Below are positions 24,749 to 35,600 of a stretch of 64,000 nt of DNA, in pieces. Origin of the DNA: Holothuria scabra (lineage: Eukaryota; Echinodermata; Holothuroidea; Aspidochirotida; Holothuriidae); assembly GCA_037179385.1 (NCBI GenBank), contig CM074193.1, forward strand, positions 46,715,082 through 46,779,081, read 5' to 3'. Each line of letters starts with the position of its first letter. Positions within the stretch are counted from its first letter, which is position 1. Made by a program: the position numbers and the translations under genes. The notes below the pieces were generated by a model. The model was given only the letters and a program-made list of their open reading frames with translations, searched no databases and was not told the DNA's origin.

Positions 24749-27700
24749 ATGAAACTGGCTATCCTAGGAGCAACTGGTGGTACCGGTCTTTGTCTAGTCA
24801 AACAAGCTCTTGATGAGGGGCACGAAGTCGTGGCCATTATGAGAAATACCAGTAACTATGGTATTATACACGAAAAGCTTGAAGTAAGTAACAACTTATC
24901 GTTTTACCGTTTCTTAGGGTACCTGTAGTAGAATGTGTTTGCTGTATTTCAGGTTGAGCTGATATCATAAGGTTGAATATAAATTTTGCGTGTATGATAG
25001 TTGGCCTATGTTTAGTTCTTGAATACGTGGTCAAAAGGAGTTTTTCCCTTGTCGTATTTCAGCCATCGTTGAGGGCAACCGACATATTGTACGCACTTGC
25101 CCTCCGACAAGGATCTTCCCAACCCTAAGTTACAACTTCTACTAGAACTATATATACAAAAGGGATTTCTACTCTTTTTCGATTTTTATAGGTTATGGGT
25201 TTCATGTGATCTATAATACTATCGTCGTAATAAGCCAGTTCAGAGTTGTTATTGCGCATGTGCTATGATGAGTTCAATACCCCTATGACCTATGACCTGA
25301 GGAGTCTTGTCACGCGCTATGCATAGGTTTGTGCACTGTGCACTATGCGTTACTATGGCGGCGGTGATTTATTGGAAGAGTGGGTGCCCTTATAACCTTT
25401 GACCTTTAGAAAAAAAAACAGTAACTCTAAATTGGCTTATTGAACTAAATGTTTTTTACCATACATATTGACTAACTTACAGTACGAAGGACTTCCCATG
25501 CCATATACCGGTTCGTGTTTTGAAGACCCAATGTAAAACCGGTTGGGTCAATTTGACCCAATACTGGGAGAGGAGGGATCCTACTGAAATATTTTAGTAA
25601 AAATGTAACAAATGTGACGGCAATTGACCCAAATCGAGGTAACAATTTGATCAAAAATGTGGTTTAGTTCCCCAGCTTGTAACAAAAATGTTTTTAAAGA
25701 CTAGGGACCTTAAATGATTTACTTCCCATTTTTGTCCGCTATTCTTCAGACCTGATGTGTCAGTGGTCTACTTGGTTTAACAACCCACTCTCACTCGAAG
25801 GTGTGGGTTCGATTCCAGGCCGAGTCATACCAAAAACGTTAAAAAATTGGACCTAATGGCATTGTGTTTAGGCAACGAAATGTGCAGGTAGATAACAATC
25901 GGGTAGATATGCTATGTTTAACAAGGTTTTTCTTGATTGGCTGTTGTGATTGTATTGTATCGATTGTATTTTTGTTAGGTTTAGGGATTAGGTTGGGGGT
26001 TAGGGTTATCGTTAGCCAGTTAGGAAATTTCTTGTTTAACAGTGCGCATCGCTTCTTTCAATCCTGTGCCCCAGTTTTGACAAACGCCATGGGCGTGGCT
26101 AAGGTAAACCAGAAGGTCATAAATTGTGACGTTAAACCTTATCTAACATACATAACTTTTATCTTCTCTTCTACATTTTGGTTTTCAAATGATACAGTAC
26201 ATCGAGAATGCTATTATATACAAACAACCTTGGTGTGATTTTCCCAACAAATTTAACGAGAAATACCTGAAACATAATTCCTAAACTTTCTCATCCAAAG
26301 GTTGTCAGTGGAGATATTTTCTCCTTGGATTCTTTGGTCAGCCATATTAAAGGCTGCGATACTGTCATGTCCTGCCTTGGAACAAGAACGTGGTTTAACG
26401 TGACAATATACTCTGGAACTATCAATGCTATTATTGAGGCGACGAGGAAAGCAGGCATATCTCGATTTGTTGTAGTCACATCTTGGTGTACCTCAGGTAA
26501 TTTAAAAATTGGACAGTAGTGAGGGTGTGCCAAGCGTTTTCATAATATGCCATTTGCGTCACATATGTTGCCGAGTGAATCTATTTTTAATCATATTCTA
26601 TCACAATCTGACAAATGGTCTTGAAATATCAGATTTTTTGGCAGGCCTTCAAAAAATTCCGCTTAATTTAAACCGTGCCTCAATTTTGCTATGCCTTCTG
26701 ATATTAAAAGTAGCAGAAGTTAAATCATTGTACGAATCACCAGCTCAGGTACAAGACTCGAATTGTCATCATTAGATATTGGGTTTCAATGCGATATGAC
26801 ACTGTCTTGCTCCTGAGCCTGAATGCAAGTTTTGTCATGAAAATGCTACTAATGCAAAATTTTAGGTCGTAGCACCATTTGTTAACAATTTGTGCAAATT
26901 TGGGTAGAATGGGGGGGGGGGGGGGGGGCTTCTCCATTGACTTCCATTAACCCAACAACCCTGGCGGAACCATTGCCATTACACCTTTATCAAGTTCCCA
27001 CTTTTCATGCTCTTCCTTACGTAAGCTAGTACCCGAAAATATTTCTCCTATATTTCTCAATTCTTTTCATTTTAGATAATCCACAGGACAGAGGTCCATT
27101 TCTGATGGAATGGATTTTCAAAACTACGTTTTTACGAAGTGTTTTGCGGGATATGGCGAAGCAGGAACAAATTATTGAAAGTTGTTCTGATATCAACTAT
27201 ACCGTCGTTCGGCCTCCCATGCTTACAGATGAACCGGTGACAGGTAAGTGAGTTCTTACCTACCAGAGACAGGTGTACAGGGAGCGCACCATTGGGCAGT
27301 AAATTTGCTATTTTAGGGCAAAATATTTGCTTTTTAGCAAACAAGTATTTAAAGCTCTTTTCCAAATCAGATGAAGCAATCTCCATATGGAAGTAGTGGT
27401 GAATAATTATCATTGAATTTTCCAGAACATTCAACCTGCTCTTGCAATAGGTCCATCACTGCAAGTGATATTATTAAAACGGCTCAATGAGTTGGTTCAT
27501 GAAATTCAACAATTTTTTTCTCAACCTGTTAAGTTTTTCTTCACATACCAGTGGCAAATGCTCAAATTTAGACAATCCCCATATCCTACGTACAAATAGT
27601 TGTCTTTTGAGTTAGGACTTAATGGTTCGATTCGGTTTTCTAAATTTTGTGACCACTAACCTTTTTCAAATTATGCATAAATCCGTTACAAGTCAGTTCA

Positions 27701-28541
27701 CCACAAAATTCAGAATTTTAACTTTTTTGTAACTATTGGATATGAAACTTGACTACCAAGCGCGGATCGGGGATGGGAAGGGGGGGGGGCTTTTACGGCC
27801 TCAGCCCCCCTTCAAGTTCGCCACATCAAACATAAAACATACAGTAAATGAGTAGTGCAACTCACTTACACCCCTGCTTCCCTTAGGTTAGCCCCCCCCC
27901 CCCGTTTTGGGATGTCTGGATCCTCGCCTGATTACCGTAGTTATGCTAATTAATTTACAAGCATTGTCATGTGAAAGTGACCCTTTAACACTCTCATCCA
28001 GTTATCGATATCAACTCAATGAGCCCCTTTAAAATTATGTTCCTTGTAAAATGATAATTCAAGTAAGACATTTCTTTGAGAAAGTGTCTGTTTATATGTA
28101 TCTTTACATAAACAGGATCTCATTCGGTTAATAGTTGTTTCCTTGCATACTTGGTGTACTATCAAAGTAGTTTAGTCTGTGTAGACCCGAGCTTTAAAAA
28201 CTCAAGAGTTTACGGGTAAGCCCTTGTTTGCGGTGATTGTTGAAAATGAATAGGGTCTTTGCTACAAAACTTCAGAAAGCTTTCTGCAAGACAGTGAACG
28301 GGAACAATTCACTCTCGAAGAACCCCTCCCTTGACAGAATCCTGCTCACGCCCTAGCCTGCAAGTTATAACTGTACATTATTTTGTCTCTTTCAGATAAA
28401 GAATTCAAAATTGAGATCAACAGACTCTTTGTTCCAGATGTTGGGTATTCAAAGATTCCAAGGGCTGACGTTGCTCGTTTTATGTTAGAATGTTTAAAAA
28501 CTGACAAATATGACAGAAAAATGGTTGCAATTTCTCTGTAA
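24749..28541 (+). CDS. BLVRB-like NAD(P)-binding oxidoreductase, copy 2 (4 coding exons)
   Basis: Coding exons 24749-24883, 26301-26496, 27076-27243 and 28396-28541; GT-AG introns of 1417, 579 and 1152 bp; 645 nt with TAA, giving 214 residues. The exons are 135, 196, 168 and 146 nt, against 135, 202, 168 and 146 in copy 1, with the same phases; only exon 2 differs, by two codons. The protein starts MKLAILGATGGTG (glycines of the dinucleotide loop at 7, 10, 13). It has VMSCLG, VVTSW, VVRPPMLTDEPVTG and RADVARFMLECLKTDKYDRK. By eye it is about 60-65% identical to copy 1. A pyrimidine-rich acceptor ends at 24727, so a 5' UTR exon lies upstream. AATAAA at 28815-28820 is a plausible polyadenylation signal. 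As in copy 1, the BLVRB histidine position is not His (Met here). Probable NADPH-dependent reductase of unknown substrate. Confidence 0.88.
25230..25440. mobile_element. MITE in intron 1 of BLVRB-like copy 2
   Basis: Inverted ends ATAAGCCAGTTCAGAGTT (from 25230) and the complement of ATAAGCCAATTTAGAGTT (to 25440), two mismatches in 18. The interior carries TGACCTATGACCT near 25287 and another TGACCT near 25400. No coding capacity. Confidence 0.65.
25755..25875 (+). mobile_element. tRNA-derived SINE copy
   Basis: A tRNA-like head with a good B-box (GGGTTCGATTCC near 25804-25816), followed by the family body (GTCATACCAAAAACGTT, then TTGGACCTAATGGCATTGTG). The A-box region (GTCAGTGGTCTACTTGG) is recognisable. 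Sits in intron 1 of BLVRB-like copy 2. Confidence 0.75.
27758..27932. mobile_element. Possible small MITE with G/C runs
   Basis: The left end (AGCGCGGATCGGGGATGGG) and the complement of the right end (AGGCGAGGATCCAGACATCC) are loosely inverted. Homopolymer runs (G9 and C13) lie just inside. No target-site duplication identified. Lies in intron 3 of BLVRB-like copy 2. Confidence 0.3.
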
Positions 28542-30223
28542 AACGTAAAAAATTAAGTAAAAGGTAATATCAAGATATACAACTCTGGCTGCTATGATGA
28601 TCTAAATCGTAAGCTCCCTTCAACGAGATGCCCAGTGTAGCGAAAGAACGTAGATGAAAAACGTCTTTAGAGATGCGCGTTGGTTAGTCAACATTGAAAT
28701 CTTTATTTGTAATAGATACATCGAAGACTTACCTATTTCATTTTATGATACTCATTTCTGATAACTTTTGTAGCAAAACCTTAATGGAAAATATATTTTA
28801 GACGAAGTTGTTTAAATAAATGTTTCTACAATCTAATCTGGACGACTCGAATAAAATGGCAGAAATGGAGCAATTAGCATCTGCAATCTTCGGTTCGATT
28901 GAGCACCAGTGAGTGTATAGGTGTGGAGTTCATATAGAGGTTTCAAGTATTCTGGCCTGTTGTCAACTTTATTGCGTTTGATTATGAGAAATAATTCGTA
29001 TCAGAAACCTTATATTCAATGACACTGAATAGAATATTATTCAAAATAACCCATCTCGGTCGTGTTTTTATCACAAAACAAGTTTCTCATAAGTGTGTAG
29101 ATTTAGTTATTGTTTCTCATGAGTAGTTTTTTCATCAAACATTCAAAAATTCAAACAATGCAAGTTCCGTTGCTGTTCTAATCCCCCCCCCCCCCTTTTT
29201 TTGATAAGCTGAATTAATGAGCTATGGCATGTTCTGTCGTACGTAATATTTCCCTTTAATTAAATGAAGCTATTATTTCTTTTTCATCGACCAAAACGTC
29301 ACTGACCCTGAAGCCTGTGTTCAAAATTTTGAGCTACTGAGAATCTTCTACAAACTGTTGAGGTCCGACATATGACACGTGATTTAGGATGTAAACTTGT
29401 TTATATTTCACTCATACGTCATGACAATCATCAAATTTCACTGGTCTATTACGGTCAGGTGACAATGCGTTATCCCGAGGTAAACTCACAATAGTGGATA
29501 AACCCACTCGTCCTACACTCCTCATATTTACTCAGGTTTTCCTACATTAATGTGGTTATTAACAAACAAAATGTTTCGCCACTTCTTGGTATTTTAATGA
29601 AAACGTTGTCCCTTATGCAAAAACAAAATTAAACAACACTTTGGTCATGTGCATTAAATTAGAACGAAATAATGCACTCTCGAGGGTTGATGGCATGGTT
29701 AGATCGGGGAAGTGTAACTAATCACACCTCCCTGGTTGGATGCAGTCTGGCTGCGCCATTGTTTAGCACTTGCATTAACCCTGTGCTAACACTCTGTCTC
29801 TTGTTGCATAACGCCGAATTCATAAAACAGGAATCAGTCGTGTACGTAGGATAGGTAAAGTACAATATCCACGAGTTTGGGTATTTTCTAAATAATATTA
29901 GTATTTTGAACACAAAATATTTAAAGTGAAAATAAGTGAGCTGAGCCGGGCGAGGTCAATTCCCCAGCCCTGGTCTTTACGTCCCTCATCCAAATGTTCT
30001 GTTTTTGCAAATGGATGAATTGGTTGCGTAAAATAAAAATAAAATATCAACATGAATGCTTTACGTTGGTTGCATCTTTCCATGTTATCGTCTCTTTAAA
30101 TGTTTTTATATAGGAAAGCTTCATGTGAGTTGTTATATGTAAGTTCAAATAGATATATTTTTATAGAGAATGCGTGATTCGGCTGACCCTTACAATTTTG
30201 TTCAGGGTATAATTTAACACACA
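28542..30223. other. 3' flank of BLVRB-like copy 2 and spacer
   Basis: Contains AATAAA at 28815-28820 and another near 28850, then AT-rich sequence with no gene. A C-run followed by T-run lies at about 29184-29202. Confidence 0.45.
28815..28820 (+). terminator. Candidate polyadenylation signal of BLVRB-like copy 2
   Basis: Canonical AATAAA 274 bases after the TAA stop, in an AT-rich context; a plausible 3' UTR length. A second AATAAA near 28850 is an alternative. Confidence 0.45.
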
Positions 30224-30532
30224 TTAAAGGGCCAAACCTCTCACCCCAAACTGCAAAATTTGTACGGGGGTACCAAAATTCTCAATTGGCTCAGCTCTTT
30301 GATTGACTGCAGCTAAATCAAACAATGCAGAGTACAAAAGCTTATATTACACAGCATGAACGGTACTGAGAGTGTTTTGATTATATAAATTGAGTTTTTC
30401 TATATTCACCTTGAAGCAATGAACTGACATCGTATCTGGATGAGGATGAATTTCAAACAATTGTGGGAGGGGCTTAAGTAAGAAGGTTAGGAAAATTGAT
30501 ACTGTTTGGGGTGAGAGAACTGGGCATTTAAA
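30224..30532. mobile_element. MITE family A, copy 2 (best preserved ends)
   Basis: About 300 bp with long inverted ends. The first ~29 bases, including CCTCTCACCCCAAAC, match the complement of the last ~29 (GTTTGGGGTGAGAGAAC...) at about 24 positions. TTAA lies at both outer ends, suggesting a TTAA-targeting (piggyBac-like) element; that class call is inference. No coding capacity. Confidence 0.8.
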
Positions 30533-30539
30533 GTGTTGG

Positions 30540-32501
30540 GTCACTGTCGGCTCTATATGGCGTAATTGTTTATTGTTTATCTTCTGCACCCCCAAAATGG
30601 ATTAATGCTCGGAGATGATGATAGTCGGGCCGGTACAAACCTCCCGGCACCTTTAATATGCCATTTTCAAAGGTTAATCAGTTAAGTGTGGATTCAATGA
30701 TTCTGACATCTTTTTACTTGAAAGGGTTTTTTTGTTTGAAATTATCGTGATTCTATTCTCAAGTCAAATTCTAGTAGCCAATGGTTAAAGAGGGTGGAGT
30801 TGGTGATTTGAAAAACATGTATGGTGAACCAAGTGCAACCAAATTACGAGCAGGAATCACGTGGTTATCTCTTATTTTAAAATTATTTTACACCTTTAAC
30901 AGGGTACGGAGCCATTTTTATGTTTTAGGGGACTGTGAACATAATGAGGAAGGGGTCAAAAAGAAGTCATGGATCACCCTTTTAAAACAACTTGACGACG
31001 TTACAGTGTGATACGAAAATATAAGATGCTTCTGTAGTAATGTTATTTACTATATACCGACTAAATGACATATGGTATTAGATTTGCATGTGAAGTATAT
31101 CAACGTATGATCATACCTAATTAAATCATATTTACAAGGGGAAGTAATCGCAAGCGTGAACGACAGTTTTTATAGACCCATACTTTCGAACTGCACTGCA
31201 TGATTCTTCAATAATTGTCAGGAGATGTGTGCAAAGTGCAAATTCCACGACGAAGCCGCGAGGAAGGTGCTGGCCGTTAACTTATTACCAGTAGACAAAC
31301 CTGCATTCAGGATCTGCATCAGGAGTATTAGTTCCACAACAGTACGTGCAATCTGCAAATAATGCGAGTCTTCTACCTAATGAATTTTACAAAACAGCAA
31401 CAAAATTTTGTTGCTGTCGGCTGCTCCGGGAGTTATTTGAAGGTATTGATAATATTAATAACAATAATAATAACATTGAGGTTAAAGGGCAAGAGCAGTC
31501 ATCCCAAACTGAAGAAGCGTAGTAGACTGTCCAGTTTCACGATTGACTGTTGGGAGTCATGTGACAATGTTTTTTGTCTCTTCAAATGTGAAATTTACTA
31601 GTAATAACTACTTGGCGTATTTTCAATATGCAAAAGTTGAGTCATAAAATGTAACGAAAGATACTCTGAAGTGAAATAAGACGAAAACTGTGTTATTTAG
31701 CCTTTTCTCCAAAATGAATTTTGGGGGACTTCTCTTTACCTTTAAGTCTAAAGCGCGCGGATTGCACAAAAACTTTGGTAGCTCGACGACCGTTTGGTAG
31801 AACATTCCAAAAATAAGTTTATGACTCCCTCGGATACTCTGCATGCAAATACGCACCGATTCCACAGGCCACAGGTACCCCTACAATGTATGTATTTAAA
31901 ACATATGGAAAGAAAACCAGGAAAATAGTAACTTACAATGATTTTAGAAGTTTACTGAACTTAACTTAACACGAATTATTTTTGTGAAGGCTCTTTGAAA
32001 AAATTACAATTTTTATACAACAATGATCGTTAATGGTCAAACTGTTTCATAGGTAAGTATACACAAATTATTGCACTCTTACGTTTGATATAAGGATACG
32101 TTTTTGATAAGTGATTTTTCTTGGTAAGCTTCGCAATTACTAAAAAATAACGTAAAAAATAAATTCTCTCTCCCCCCCCCCCACCCCTCTTTTTTTTTGC
32201 TCTTGTTTTCTATTTTTATTGTTGCACGATTGAGAGCCATCTGATTTAAAAATAGGAACAATAATAATTCGAATGTGAGACTGAATCATGTGCTGGCTTC
32301 AGTGAGAGTGAACTCTGCTGAGCGGTGTGCCCAACGGAACCATGTCCATGGAAAAGTGAACTTCTACTGCCGGGCTATAGATTCTGAAGGCCGGGTTAGA
32401 TGGATTTGTCAGATGTCAACAACAGATGTCACGAACAGTATATTTTATGAGCCGATAAGAAATCACTGCAGGATACAGGCCTTGCTATAACTGAAATTAC
32501 T
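30540..32501. other. Spacer and probable promoter / 5' UTR region of OTC
   Basis: No other gene recognised. The OTC ATG is at 32502, so its 5' UTR and promoter should lie in the last few hundred bases. The stretch from about 32270 is less AT-rich than its surroundings. No TATA box at a fixed distance can be chosen with confidence. A C-run/T-run lies at 32172-32198. Confidence 0.4.
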
Positions 32502-32611
32502 ATGGCGTCGAGGACTGGAGTGAGGCTGATGTCTTTTTGTAAATCGAAGCTTTTAGCTCCAACTCCCTTGAAAAGATGCTCAAAGAGACAATTCTCCGTT
32601 TCCTCTAATCG
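32502..32611 (+). CDS. OTC: OTC exon 1: mitochondrial targeting presequence
   Basis: This short exon encodes [20 protein letters not shown] and then [16 protein letters not shown], plus two bases of an Arg codon completed by the first base of exon 2 at 36025. It is rich in Arg, Lys and Ser with no acidic residues, and ends in an RQFS-like motif as seen near mitochondrial processing sites. The donor is TCG/GTAAAA at 32612. It ends in phase 2, exactly what the exon at 36025 needs and the same phase as human OTC exon 1. No conserved enzyme residue lies here, so the call rests on phase, ATG, composition and position. Confidence 0.8.
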
Positions 32612-35600
32612 GTAAAACATTGACATAGCCTAGCCTAACACTGGAGTTAACGTTAGGCCTAATGTTAACTTATTGGCTAAAAATATTTCAAGTTCATTTG
32701 GTACCTAGCCTAGCCTTCGCTCGGTCTGACCAAATTAATTTTCTGTCTGGAGCTCTAGCTTATCTAGATTATCCTAGTATAAACAGGACTATATGCAACG
32801 TTCTTTTTGTTTTACACTTTGCTAGAAAACAAGAAAATTATGCAAAATAAATTGCTGAAACTGCAGGTTATAGCCTACTGTAGGCTATGCTTAAAGGCGG
32901 TCATTCGTCACCCTAAACTACAGTTTCAGTATACATATATCAAAACTCTCAATTGCCACAGCTCTTTGACTGGCATCACATTCAAACAATGCATCATAGC
33001 TAAATTACACAGCATGGGCACTTAGAGTGTCTTGATTACAATATTATGGACTTGTATGGCCACTGGGACAAGCCATGAAGCAATAAACAAGGATTGTGTC
33101 TGGATAAAGATGAGTTTTAGATAAATGTGGGAGGGGCTAGAAGTAAGTAGGTTGGGAGAATTGGAACTATTTGGGATGATGAAAATATGCCATTAATTAT
33201 CCTAAGCATACCTCCTAAGGGGTCCTGCTATTCCGCTCACTGACACGCCCACAGATCGTCCTAGCGTTATATAGTATATATAGTATGTATATATAAAAAG
33301 GAAAAGGTTGGTCACATCGCCTAACACCAATGCAGTGCTTCGCACAAAACTATTCATGATTCCTCACCTTCCACTAGATTTTACCCCTTCAAATCTCTCG
33401 AAAACATTCCTTCATCTTTCTCTGATAAAACAAAACAAACGTTGAGAAAAAACTGACATCTAATGCAAGAAATCTTCTCATCTGATTCTTCGTTAACCAC
33501 AATCTAGATCACTCTTCTCCAATTCCTGATGTCACATTACGTAATGGGAATTGCCCTCTACGAATCCGGTTCTCCCATTGGATAGTTCAAACTGCTTTCA
33601 AATCTGTCAACGACCAGACTGTAATTTTTTTTCTGCTCGGGGAACGTGAACAAGAAATGGAAAACACGAGCATACAATTCCCCAAGCTGTGCTACGAAAA
33701 AAAAAACTTGTGTGGGGCCTACGTGCGGTCTTTACGTACAGCATGCATACAACAGGCGTTCTCAGCATTTACATGCACTGAGTACCGGATTTGTAGAGGG
33801 CAATTCCCATTACGTAATGTGACGTCAGGAATTGGATAAGAGTGATCTAGATTGTGGTTAACGAAGAATCAGATGAGAAGATTTCTTGCATTAGATGTCA
33901 GTTTTTTCTCAACGTTTGTTTTGTTTTATCAGAGAAAGATGAAGGAATGTTTTCGAGAGATTTGATGGGTGAAATCTAGTGGAAGGTGAGGAATCATGAA
34001 TAGTTTTGTGCGAAGCACTGCATTGGGTTTTAGGCGATGTGACCAACCTTTTTCTTTTTATATACTATATAACGCTAGGACGACCTGTGGACACGCCCTG
34101 CCTCAAGTTCCACATGCTGCCGTACAATTTGTACGGCAGCGCGTGGAACCCAAGTTGTACGACAGCGCGTGTCATTCCGCGGAACTAGTGGAAAGCTCAG
34201 AGATCCTTTCTAACATAAATATCTGATGGAAAAACAATATTTTGCAAACAAAATTAGGTGAAAAATTGGCAAAATGGTCTGTTGTATTTTACTTCCTAAT
34301 CAGTAATGATAACAACATGAACCTTCGAAATCCTGCACACACCACTGAATAGATGTGGTCATGTCGGCATTAATTCAGGGCCAAACCTCTCACCCCAAAC
34401 TACAATTTTGGTACGGGTGTACTGAAATTCTCAGCTCTTTGATTGAGAGCTAATTCAAAAAATGCAAAGTACCAAAGCTTATATTACAGTACACAGCAGT
34501 GAACGGTACTGTAAGTGTTTTGATTACATACATTGAGTTTTTCTCTACTCACCTTGAAGCAATAAACTGAGATTGTATCTGGATAAGGATGAATTTCAGA
34601 CAATTGTGCCGGGGAGGGGCTTAAGTAAGAAGGTTAGGAGAACTGGTACTGTTTGGGGTGAGAAAACTGGGTCTTTTACATAGACATGAAAATGCATGTC
34701 GATTGCAGATGATTAATGACAGCATTTAATGAAATTAATATCAGCGTTAAGTCTAAATTAATATCAGCATTATATTCGCCATTATTGTCGTTTGCTTTTT
34801 TTGTACATTTACAGAACATAAAATGAATAACAAACAAAGTAAAAAGTGCTGTCAATTCATTACTTAATATTTTTGTATTTCTTTATTTTTTCTTCTGCAC
34901 CTGAAGAAAAAAAAAAAGACATTTTTCACAGTGTACACAATGAACATGTATCTGAAATGTTCTCATATGCAAACAACATATTCTTTGATATGTGATCATC
35001 TTATCGGAGGTTTCTGTGTTGTTGATAGCACTTTCCTATTAAATTAGCAAAAGAAACGAGCGTCCTCTACAATGCCGTGTGCTGTTTAGTATGTGCAAAG
35101 CGCCTCAGCGCATGTCCTGGTACACAAGGCATAGCCATGCCTGTCAGCGCATGGTTTAGTAGGACAGCTCCTAAGTGACCCGCATTTCACAGGTTTGACC
35201 CTCATTTGAACACCCAAGCCCGCTGACCCACCCAGCTCTCTGAAAAACCCGCATTTCAAATCTCTGAAGTATTCCTAGGTAAAGAAACACACAAATTAAC
35301 AAATAATTCAGCTTATACCGATAACTATAAATTCAGTTTATCTTATCTCACAGCACATTCAACTGCTCGCGCTGCTACTTTACCATGGCAAGTATTAAGT
35401 ATTTGGGAGCGAAACAACTTCCACTTTACAGGCAAAATTACTTTCACTTGGGGGCGAACTGGTAAAGGGGCAAAAAGACCGGATGAACTAGTTGGGGTCG
35501 AACTGGCAAGGGGGCGAAACGACTGGTAACCATTAAATCACTTGTCTTGAAACATCTGTCAAGGCTGCATGCTTGTTCCAATGCTGAATGGCTCTACTGA

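Noticed and set aside
25804..25816. Functional tRNA gene
   Set aside because: The B-box is good but the cloverleaf cannot be completed, and the sequence continues into the SINE body shared with other copies.
32275..32490. 71-codon frame just upstream of OTC
   Set aside because: It ends before the OTC ATG, has no known domain, and is more simply explained as OTC 5' flank or UTR.
33657..33839. 60-codon frame in OTC intron 1
   Set aside because: It spans the loop and right arm of the foldback element; no homology.
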